Below are positions 1 through 6,121 of a stretch of DNA of 7,166 nt, one piece after another. Positions within the stretch are counted from its first letter, which is position 1. Each line of letters starts with the position of its first letter. A program made the position numbers and the translations under genes. Under the pieces are notes generated by a model, which made no database searches, had not been told where the DNA came from, and saw only the letters and a program-made list of their open reading frames with translations. This DNA is from DATLFA01 sp039934635. Its GTDB lineage: Bacteria > Actinomycetota > Acidimicrobiia > Acidimicrobiales > WLNW01. The DNA is taken from assembly GCA_039934635.1 (NCBI GenBank), contig JBDTLT010000265.1, forward strand, positions 1 through 7,166, written 5' to 3'.

Positions 1-2059
1 ACTCGACGTCGAGGAGTTCGGTGATGCGATCGTCTACCACGAGGCTGGCGATCACTCCACGCCGGCTGGGCGGCTGCGGGTTGGCCACCGTATCCGGACG
101 AGGGACGACGTCGTCGATGCGACCGACGACGAGGCCGACCAACCCGATCGACGAAGCGCACACGACCGCGTGCAGGACATCGGTATCGGCCTCCCCTCCG
201 TTGCCGAGCCGATCGGCCACACGCACGAGTGGAAGGATTCCGCCGCGATATTGGACGACTTCTCTGCGGCCGGAGCGTTGGACCGATTCGCCGGGGATCT
301 GTTCGAGGCGGCGTACGGCCGACATGTCGAAGGCGATGCGACTGCCGTCAGTGGCCGATGCGAGGAGCAACGCCGGCGGCGTTGGTTGTTCTTCGGGCTC
401 GTCGGGTCGATCCTCGGTGTCGTGGCGCGTGGCCGCGATGCCGGCGCCCAGTGCCAGGCCGGCGACATCGAGTATCAACGCAGGCTGACCGTCGTTGAGG
501 AGCGTGACTGCGCCGAAGCAACGAATCGGGCGTGTCGCTCGAGTGAGTGCCTTGACGACTACGTCGTTCGTGTCGCCGACCCCATCGACGACGATGCCGA
601 AGCTGCGATCGCCCGACTCGACGACGATGACGATGAGGTCGTCGGCGCACCTGGTGGAGTCGATACGGAAGTGCGCGGCGAGGTCGACGAGGGGAAGCAA
701 TCGATCGCGGAGGCGGTAGATCATTGCGCCGTTCAGGTCGTGCAGCGCCGTCGCCTTGTCGTCGGCGGCGACGAACACGATCTCCTTCACATCCGCCTGG
801 GGGAGGGCGAAACGCTGCGCGCCCACCGCCGCAATGAGCACGGGCATGATGGCCAGGGTGAGAGGCACGTCGAGACGGAAGACCGATCCTTGCCCGGGTT
901 CAGATGTCACGTCGATGTTCCCACCGACCTGTTGCAGCGAGGCGCGTACGACATCGAGGCCAACACCTCTTCCCGAGATGTTGGTGATTTCTTCCTTCGT
1001 CGACAGACCCGATCGGAACATCAGATTCAATGCCGCGTTCGGGCTGAGCGCGGCGCCTTCGTCGGCGGTGAGCATGCCGCGAGCAATCGCGTTCTCGACG
1101 AGTCGAGCAGAGTCGATGCCGCGCCCGTCGTCCGCGATCTCGAGGTGTACCCGCCCGCCCGCGTGAAATGCCCGTATCGTCAATGTCCCCTGCGCCGGCT
1201 TGCCCGCGGCGCGCCGTTCGTCCGGGAGTTCGATGCCGTGGTCGACGGCGTTGCGGACGAGGTGTAGCAGCGGGTCGCGCAGCGCCTCGTTCACGGCCTT
1301 GTCGACACCGATCTCGTCGCCGCCGATGTCGAGGTTGATCTGCTTGCCCATGAGTGCGGCGAGGTCGCGCACGACTCGGTGGAACTTCCCGGTGACGGTT
1401 CTCACGGGTTGAAGGCGGGCCTGCATCACGCCCTCCTGCAACTCGTTCGTCAACAGACTGAGTTGCCGGAAGGGGAGCGAAAGAGGGCCGTCGTCGTCGG
1501 TTGCCGCGGACTCAGCGAATTGACTGCGCGTGAGCACAAGCTCCCCGACGAGGTTCATCAGCTTGTCGAGAACGGCGACGTCGACGCGAACGCTCGTCTC
1601 GGAGGCTGCGCCGTCATTGCGCGTCGTCACCGGCGCCGGCATCGCGTGATCGACCGGAGCTAGGGGACCCGGTGCCGCGACGTGGTGCTCGAGAGCGGCG
1701 ACCACTCCTGCGTGATCGTCATCACCCTCGGCGCCGGTCGATTCGATGAGGTCGAGGATCTTGCGGATGGCGTCGACCAGCGACAGCAGCGACGTCGTGA
1801 CCGCGCCATCGAGACGGATCTCCGCGGTGCGCACCGCGCCGAGCAAGTTCTCGCCGGCGTGACTGAGCGCCTCCAAATGGTGGAAGCCGAGAAAGCCGCA
1901 CGTGCCCTTGATCGTATGGATCGTCCGGAATACCTGGGCGAGAAGGTCAGGATCCGACGGGTTGACCTCGAGTGCGATGAGGCCGAGGTCGAGTTGGTCG
2001 AGGTTCTCTCGGCTTTCCTCGAGGAAGGCGAGGACGATCTCCTCGTCGCTGCTGTTCAC
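1..2059 (-). CDS. cheA: Chemotaxis histidine kinase CheA, tandem CheW-like domains, no P2 (3' end off the window)
   Basis: Reading the minus strand from GTG at 2059 gives 686 codons without a stop to the left edge. CheA autophosphorylates on His and passes phosphate to CheY-type regulators in receptor arrays at the membrane. Domains in order: HPt, about 1-125, with TIHTIKG and phospho-acceptor His48; a short linker of about 30 residues in place of the CheY-binding P2 domain; dimerisation helices, about 155-222; HATPase, about 255-400, with N box HLVRNAVDHGIE (266-277), G1 DDGRGID (310-316), F box MFRSGLSTKEE (347-357) and G2 GRGVGLDVV (363-371); a CheW-like P5 domain, about 402-540; a D/E/P-rich linker; then a second CheW-like domain from about 560 to the edge, containing VVQYRGGILPLVRV. 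The start overlaps the receptor stop as GTGA and lacks a clear Shine-Dalgarno, so translational coupling is likely. The HPt fold begins directly after this start, which supports it. The C-terminus is unseen. Confidence 0.96.
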   Translation of the reverse strand, partial: MNSSDEEIVLAFLEESRENLDQLDLGLIALEVNPSDPDLLAQVFRTIHTIKGTCGFLGFHHLEALSHAGENLLGAVRTAEIRLDGAVTTSLLSLVDAIRKILDLIESTGAEGDDDHAGVVAALEHHVAAPGPLAPVDHAMPAPVTTRNDGAASETSVRVDVAVLDKLMNLVGELVLTRSQFAESAATDDDGPLSLPFRQLSLLTNELQEGVMQARLQPVRTVTGKFHRVVRDLAALMGKQINLDIGGDEIGVDKAVNEALRDPLLHLVRNAVDHGIELPDERRAAGKPAQGTLTIRAFHAGGRVHLEIADDGRGIDSARLVENAIARGMLTADEGAALSPNAALNLMFRSGLSTKEEITNISGRGVGLDVVRASLQQVGGNIDVTSEPGQGSVFRLDVPLTLAIMPVLIAAVGAQRFALPQADVKEIVFVAADDKATALHDLNGAMIYRLRDRLLPLVDLAAHFRIDSTRCADDLIVIVVESGDRSFGIVVDGVGDTNDVVVKALTRATRPIRCFGAVTLLNDGQPALILDVAGLALGAGIAATRHDTEDRPDEPEEQPTPPALLLASATDGSRIAFDMSAVRRLEQIPGESVQRSGRREVVQYRGGILPLVRVADRLGNGGEADTDVLHAVVCASSIGLVGLVVGRIDDVVPRPDTVANPQPPSRRGVIASLVVDDRITELLDVE

Positions 2060-3789
2060 CGTCGCGGCAACGAGCCGGCGAGTTCCTTGACGACACCGTG
2101 CTTGTGCAACGCCCACGGATCCGACTGGTGGGGATCGCGGGGGACCGCAGACGGAGGAGTATGTGCGCGATCGTCGGACGCCAGTTGGAACTGACCAACG
2201 AGGGCAAGCAGATCGTTCGACAGTCGCGCGAGGCCCTCGGCGGCGCGGTGCGTTTCGAAGGCACCCTGCGTCATGCTCTGCGCCGTCTCGGCGACGCTCG
2301 TGATGTTGCGAGCGATGTCGCTCGAACCGGCGGCGGCATCCGTGACACTGCGGCCGATCTCGCTCGTCGTGGCCGCCTGCTCTTCGACCGATGCGGCAAT
2401 GACGGTTTGGATGTCGTTGATCTGGCGGATGATGATGGTGATCTGCCCGATGGCCTCTACCGCGTGGCGGCTGTCGACTTGGATACTGACGATCTTCCTG
2501 CTGATCTCTTCGCTCGACCGCGCGGTCTTGCGAGCGAGCTCTTTGACTTCGCTCGCAACCACTGCAAAACCCTTGCCCGCTTCGCCGGCGCGGGCTGCTT
2601 CGATCGTGGCATTGAGCGCGAGAAGATTGGTCTGCTCCGCGATCGACGTGATGACACGAACGACCTCACCGATCTCGGCGGAGCTAGCGCCGAGCTTGGT
2701 CACCGTGTCATTGGTTGCTTCGGCGACCGTGACGGCTTCGGTGGCGACGCGCGCGGCATCGCTGGTGTTCTTCGCGATCTCGCGAATGCTGGCGCCGAGC
2801 TCTTCGGTTCCCGCGGCGACCGACTGGACGTTGTGCGACACCTGCTCGGCGGCGGCGGAAACCGACGCCGCCTGGGCCGCGGTCTGTTCGGCGGCGGCGC
2901 TCAACTGCTGACTCACGGCCGAAAGCTCTTCGGACGACGACGACAGCGACGTGGACCCATCGGCGATCCCGTCCAGGGTCTGGCCGATACGGTCGAGCGA
3001 ATGGTTCATCGCGGTGCCCATCTGGCCAACCTCGTCCTTGGCGGGCGACGCCACACGGGGACGTAGATCGCCGCCGGCCATAGCCGTGAGCACGTCGACG
3101 CTCTCGCGCAACGGCCGGGTCAACGAACGCGTGATGAACACCGCAAGTGCGCCGCAGAGCGCGAGCGCAACGAAACCGAAACCGAACATGAAAGATCGGG
3201 CGGTGGCGGCAGTGTCTGTTGCGGACTCTTGCGTACGGACGACGTCCGCCGACACGAGATCGGCCAACTCGTCCATATTCTTGGCCATGGCGTCGAACAC
3301 CAAGATCTCGTCGTTGAGGACCATCTCGGTCGCCACGTGGGCGTCGCCTTCGCTACCGGTGCGGAAGAGGGCGATGATCATCTCGTCGTTCTTCATGAAC
3401 TGCCCGAAGGAATTGTGGAAGGCCTCCTCGAGGTCGGCCTCGCGTCCGGTGAGGTTGTGCGCCTCGAACGCTTCATGCGATTTGCGGAAGACCTCCACGT
3501 CGAGAAGAAACTGCTGCCGCTCGCCCACCTCGTCGTTGCTCGCGCCCACCTCACCGCGGAATATGGCCAGTGCGTAGGCGGTCTGCGCGCCGTTGAAGTC
3601 GGCGACTTGGAACTTCATCTGGAGCAGGTCCCGCCTCACTTCGGCGGCCTTTACGATCCGGTCCTGGGCGCGGCGTTGCTTCGCCGCTCCCGAGACACCC
3701 ACCCCGACCACCACCATGAGAAGAACTGCTATCAGGCCGAACGCGACGGCCAGCCTGACGCCGACGCGAGTATCCCTGATCCGAATCAT
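2056..3789 (-). CDS. Methyl-accepting chemotaxis protein (transmembrane chemoreceptor)
   Basis: A 577-residue receptor that senses outside or membrane signals and controls the CheA encoded next to it. Visible layout: TM1 about 12-34; a helical outer domain about 35-198, resembling the four-helix-bundle MCP sensor class and containing ADFNGAQTAYAL near 63-74; TM2 about 199-221; HAMP about 221-273; cytoplasmic coiled-coil signalling domain about 274-535. The hairpin tip that binds CheA/CheW is intact (EQTNLLALNATIEAARAGE, 385-403). AASVEEQAAT (465-474) fits the methylation-site consensus. A polar tail of about 40 residues follows, with no NWETF-like pentapeptide. Two ATGs lie side by side (3792 and 3789). 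AGGA at 3795-3798 sits 5 bases before the second, so 3789 is preferred. The frame stays open upstream to 3930, but that stretch overlaps the previous gene and is low-complexity. The stop overlaps the cheA start. Confidence 0.95.
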   Translation of the reverse strand: MIRIRDTRVGVRLAVAFGLIAVLLMVVVGVGVSGAAKQRRAQDRIVKAAEVRRDLLQMKFQVADFNGAQTAYALAIFRGEVGASNDEVGERQQFLLDVEVFRKSHEAFEAHNLTGREADLEEAFHNSFGQFMKNDEMIIALFRTGSEGDAHVATEMVLNDEILVFDAMAKNMDELADLVSADVVRTQESATDTAATARSFMFGFGFVALALCGALAVFITRSLTRPLRESVDVLTAMAGGDLRPRVASPAKDEVGQMGTAMNHSLDRIGQTLDGIADGSTSLSSSSEELSAVSQQLSAAAEQTAAQAASVSAAAEQVSHNVQSVAAGTEELGASIREIAKNTSDAARVATEAVTVAEATNDTVTKLGASSAEIGEVVRVITSIAEQTNLLALNATIEAARAGEAGKGFAVVASEVKELARKTARSSEEISRKIVSIQVDSRHAVEAIGQITIIIRQINDIQTVIAASVEEQAATTSEIGRSVTDAAAGSSDIARNITSVAETAQSMTQGAFETHRAAEGLARLSNDLLALVGQFQLASDDRAHTPPSAVPRDPHQSDPWALHKHGVVKELAGSLPRR

Positions 3790-3856
3790 CATGGTCCTGT
3801 CGTCGGCCGCGGCGGGCCGGTGTGGAGCGGAACCGGCAGTATTCGAGGGTCTTGAT
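3790..3856. other. Short intergenic gap between the PilX-like gene and the receptor gene
   Basis: This 67-base gap is the only untranslated interval in the minus-strand gene run. It holds the receptor ribosome binding site and a weak inverted repeat (CCGGT, 10-base loop, ACCGG, at about 3810-3829). No T-run follows the repeat, so it is not a convincing intrinsic terminator. No promoter match is persuasive. Read-through from the pilin genes into the receptor gene is the simplest reading, but an internal promoter cannot be excluded. Confidence 0.4.
3795..3798 (-). promoter_or_regulatory. Ribosome binding site of the chemoreceptor gene
   Basis: AGGA on the minus strand lies 5 bases before the ATG at 3789 and only 2 before the ATG at 3792. 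The spacing is the reason for preferring 3789. The effect on the protein is a single residue. Confidence 0.5.
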
Positions 3857-4906
3857 TCAGGGGACCTGGCGACGGTCCACGATCCGCCACCACGCGAAGC
3901 CCCTGGCGTTGCCGATCGACGCATCGACACGAAGCAGAATCAGATCGGTTCCCACGCCGCCGTCGTCGACTACGGCGGCAACGAGTGCACCGGTCAGGTC
4001 GAGGGTCGTGACCGCGATCGACGTACCTGGTGCGTCGATGACCCCGACGATCGTGGCTTTTTCAAGGTCGACAAGGTCGCCGCCGCCGTCGACCTTGTGC
4101 AGGACGAAGTCCGATGCGACTCCTTTTTGGTTGACCGTGGCTCCGGCCACCGTCACCGACGGGCCGGGCCCGACCCACACGACCAACGGGCCATTTGCGA
4201 CAGTCACCGTGTCCACGAAGGCGACGTCCTCCTTCTCACAACGAAACGGCACGCCGGCCTTACCGTCGACGGCGCCGGTGAACACGCCGCCGATTGGGCA
4301 GGGTTGCGCCTTCTTGTCGGTCGGTCGAGGCGCCGGCGCATACGTACGTTCCGCGGGATCAACGACCGGCACGGTGCATCCCTTGCACTTCGCGGACGCG
4401 CCGACGAGGTGCTGCTGGAATTTCGCGGTCAACCCTTTCCACTGCATGGAGCCGGACGAACCTACCGGGCCTCCGATGCCCGTCCCGGGTCCTGAGATCA
4501 GCAACGACGTCGACGTGTAGAGAACGAACGGATACAAGCGGTCGCGCGTGAGGCTCGCTGTGAACGCGGCCGTGGCCGTCCCTCGCGTGCCTGTGCCCTT
4601 CAGCACCCAGTTGTCCGCACCGGAAGGAGTCGCCACCACTCGATAACTGCCCGCGCCCAGCATGCCGCTCTGCGAGAACGCCGCGACTTCGTCGCGATCG
4701 ATCCGTGCATAACCCGCGACCAATGCACCGTCCGCGGCTTCGACTGCCGCGATGCGATCGCGTTGACGGGTCGTGCGATGGCTCATCGTGATGACTCGGT
4801 CGACCGCGATCCCCGTCAGCATCGAGAAAATCATGAGCACCAACATCGCCATCACCACACTGCCGCGCTCGCCCTTGACGTCAGCGACACGCCGACGCCT
4901 CAGCAC
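3857..4906 (-). CDS. PilX-like pilus-associated protein with large beta-rich outer domain
   Basis: A 349-residue protein read from GTG at 4906. The N-terminus is basic and ends in KGERG (11-15), followed by a single hydrophobic segment (about 16-37) and an amphipathic stretch containing AVEAADGALVAG (54-65). This is the layout of the PilX N-terminal family of pilus-assembly proteins. If cleavage follows Gly15, the +5 residue is Ala20 rather than Glu. Residues about 120-349 are rich in Gly, Val and Thr and look like repeated beta strands, with ATIVGVIDAPGTS (284-296) and LDLTGALVAAVV (302-313), resembling the beta-helix-like region of other PilX-like proteins. Four Cys (174, 177, 203, 223) could form disulfides outside the cell. 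The start overlaps the previous stop by 7 bases and has GAGG 7 bases upstream. In-frame codons further upstream lie inside the previous gene and encode Arg-rich shadow sequence. Exact family and role (tip or adhesin) are inference. Confidence 0.82.
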   Translation of the reverse strand: MLRRRRVADVKGERGSVVMAMLVLMIFSMLTGIAVDRVITMSHRTTRQRDRIAAVEAADGALVAGYARIDRDEVAAFSQSGMLGAGSYRVVATPSGADNWVLKGTGTRGTATAAFTASLTRDRLYPFVLYTSTSLLISGPGTGIGGPVGSSGSMQWKGLTAKFQQHLVGASAKCKGCTVPVVDPAERTYAPAPRPTDKKAQPCPIGGVFTGAVDGKAGVPFRCEKEDVAFVDTVTVANGPLVVWVGPGPSVTVAGATVNQKGVASDFVLHKVDGGGDLVDLEKATIVGVIDAPGTSIAVTTLDLTGALVAAVVDDGGVGTDLILLRVDASIGNARGFAWWRIVDRRQVP

Positions 4907-5508
4907 GATGTGGCCTCGCCGGTGCCAATGGCCGGCACCACGATCGCGATCCGGCGTTCGATCTCTCGGCGCCCCAACGTCGGATCGACACGAACGTCGA
5001 CGCTCACCCGCGCGGTGCACAGCGCTAACTCGGCCGGCGTCGCGACACCGGGCGCCAGCACAATGCCGGTGGCCGTGAAGTATTCGAATGTGGGGTCGGT
5101 CGGCAACACATTCTGTAGCAGCGTCTGGGTCACGCTGACCGCGCCGATCAGATCGAGTTCCTCGCGGGCGAGCGTGGCCGTGACGCGCCAGCGAACGCGG
5201 TGTTGGCGGCCGTCGGGCTCGGTGACGTCGAGCGTGATGATCTGACGCGGATCCTGGCCAGTCAGCGGCGCAACGAGCGAACGAGCGTGGCGCACGTCCG
5301 CCGAGAACCGCTCGACTGCGATGGCCATCGTGGCATCGACCTCGCTCGACGAATCCTCGGCGCGCTCGCGTGTCAACGCGCCTTGGAGCAGGTCGAACAC
5401 TGCTGCGATGACGACGACCATGACCATGGTCGCGACGAGCACCTCGATCAGCGAGGTTCCGCGATCGTCGCGTCGATCGAGCTTCAGGAGGGACCTACCA
5501 ATCGTCAC
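4900..5508 (-). CDS. PilW-like type IV minor prepilin
   Basis: A 202-residue prepilin. The leader of 17 residues ends in DDRG and is followed by TSLIEVLVATMVMVVV, giving the type III signal: Gly at -1, Glu22 at +5 of the mature protein, and a hydrophobic helix about 18-42. Prepilin peptidase would cut after Gly17. The mature protein has the helix-then-beta layout of PilW/PilJ-type minor pilins, with ERFSADVRHARSL (66-78) in the position where this group carries a conserved D-R-A segment. Two Cys occur near the end (164 and 202, the last residue) and could pair. The GTG start at 5508 overlaps the previous stop as GTGA, so translation is probably coupled. The frame is open far upstream to 6546, but that part is antisense shadow of pilV and pilM. 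Assignment as a prepilin is firm, while PilW rather than another minor-pilin class rests on gene order and size. Confidence 0.87.
   Translation of the reverse strand: MTIGRSLLKLDRRDDRGTSLIEVLVATMVMVVVIAAVFDLLQGALTRERAEDSSSEVDATMAIAVERFSADVRHARSLVAPLTGQDPRQIITLDVTEPDGRQHRVRWRVTATLAREELDLIGAVSVTQTLLQNVLPTDPTFEYFTATGIVLAPGVATPAELALCTARVSVDVRVDPTLGRREIERRIAIVVPAIGTGEATSC
4914..4917 (-). promoter_or_regulatory. Ribosome binding site that fixes the PilX-like start
   Basis: GAGG on the minus strand lies 7 bases before the GTG at 4906, inside the last codons of the PilW-like gene. It decides the start: the longer frame up to 5020 has no comparable site, and the next GTG codons downstream would delete the basic leader and the GERG motif. 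Confidence 0.6.
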
Positions 5509-6014
5509 GGCGGACCGGGCAGCAACGTGTAGCGCGCACCATCGACCCGCACGCGGTGCGGGCCAAGCGAGTCGGACCAGCTGATCTCTACCGTGAGGTG
5601 CTTGAAGGCCTGAGGCTCTTTCGGCGTGGCCATCGGCTCCCAGGTCACGTTTCGTTCGACAGTGAATGTGACGTCGCGACCGGGGACGTCGGGACCGTTC
5701 GGTCGAAGGGGCGACGTAGTAACCATCACGGTCGTACGCCCTTCGAACACCGGCTTCAGACCGTTGGCGCCGGCCAGGAAACCGAGTTCCTCCGACGGGA
5801 CCGCCTTCATCGTCGCGAGCTCCGAGACGGCGAGGTCGGTCGCGGTGAGCTGGCGATACGACGTCGAGCGGGTCTGCCCGATCCGACTCAGCATCTCGAT
5901 CGTCGCGAGCATGCCCACCGAGATCAGCGCAAGGGCAACGACGACTTCGACAATGCCGAAACCGCGCTCGCGCCCGCTCGGCTTGTGGCGGTATGGCAGT
6001 GCGGGCCTCGACAT
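5505..6014 (-). CDS. PilV-like type IV minor prepilin
   Basis: A 169-residue prepilin and the first gene of the minus-strand run. The 18-residue leader is basic and ends in RERG. After it comes FGIVEVVVALALISVGML, with Gly18 at -1, Phe at +1 and Glu23 at +5: a textbook prepilin peptidase site and N-terminal polymerisation helix. The segment ATDLAVSELATMKA (58-71) matches the alpha-helical spine common after the membrane part in PilV-type pilins. The rest is a small beta-rich domain ending SWSDSLGPHRVRVDGARYTLLP, which is typical of PilV-type tails (a W, then G..., then strands). No Cys is present. ATG at 6014 is preceded by GAGGA with a 6-base spacer. In known systems PilV, PilW and PilX form a priming or tip complex for the pilus, and the same order here supports that role. 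Confidence 0.88.
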   Translation of the reverse strand: MSRPALPYRHKPSGRERGFGIVEVVVALALISVGMLATIEMLSRIGQTRSTSYRQLTATDLAVSELATMKAVPSEELGFLAGANGLKPVFEGRTTVMVTTSPLRPNGPDVPGRDVTFTVERNVTWEPMATPKEPQAFKHLTVEISWSDSLGPHRVRVDGARYTLLPGPP

Positions 6015-6020
6015 ACTGCT

Positions 6021-6025
6021 TCCTC
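6021..6025 (-). promoter_or_regulatory. Strong ribosome binding site of the first minor prepilin gene
   Basis: GAGGA on the minus strand, 6 bases before the ATG at 6014. It is the clearest Shine-Dalgarno of the minus-strand genes, as expected for the leading gene of an operon whose later members rely on overlaps. Confidence 0.7.
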
Positions 6026-6112
6026 GTCGGCCGGCTGCGCCCGTTCGTGAGAGTCCCGGTCAGACCGATCCGATATCCGTCGGCACTTGAAATCGCGCCG
6101 CTTCCGCCGATC

Positions 6113-6121
6113 AGGGAGGGG
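6113..6121 (+). promoter_or_regulatory. Ribosome binding site of the PilM-like gene
   Basis: The purine run AGGGAGGGG directly abuts the ATG at 6122. The GGAGG core leaves only 2 bases of spacer, which is short, while the AGGG part gives 5. An in-frame GTG at 6134 would have more room but would remove the first strand of the actin-like fold, so the ATG is kept. Confidence 0.55.

Larger units (their letters stand above)
6015..6121. promoter_or_regulatory. Divergent intergenic region, probable promoters for both pilus operons
   Basis: This 107-base spacer separates two divergent pilus operons, so it should contain both promoters. Visible elements: a perfect inverted repeat CGGTC-A-GACCG (6057-6067), a GATATC palindrome (6072-6077) and TTGAAA at 6087-6092 on the plus strand. 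No -35/-10 pair with proper spacing is convincing on either strand. The inverted repeat near the middle could be an operator for a shared regulator, but 5-base arms can occur by chance. Confidence 0.45.

Noticed and set aside
170..1267. 365-codon open frame on the plus strand
   Set aside because: It is antisense to the continuous CheA frame, which contains every expected kinase motif. The plus-strand product is Asp/Arg/Val-rich shadow sequence with no recognisable domain.
2098..3066. 322-codon open frame on the plus strand
   Set aside because: It lies opposite the receptor signalling domain. The high-GC codon pattern of the real gene keeps the antisense frame open, and its product is low-complexity Arg/Gly/Asp.
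3810..3829. Inverted repeat as a possible terminator before the receptor gene
   Set aside because: The stem is only 5 base pairs with a 10-base loop and no following T-run.
3790..3930. 47-codon upstream extension of the receptor frame
   Set aside because: It overlaps the end of the PilX-like gene, is Arg/Ser/Pro-rich, and would put a long leader in front of a normal first membrane helix. The ATG at 3789 has AGGA at good spacing.
4907..5020. 38-codon upstream extension of the PilX-like frame from an ATG
   Set aside because: It lies inside the PilW-like gene and encodes an Arg-rich shadow. The GTG at 4906 has GAGG upstream and gives a normal leader.
6087..6115. TTGAAA as a -35 element for the PilM-like gene
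   Set aside because: The matching -10 position would fall on or beside the ribosome binding site and has no TATAAT-like sequence.
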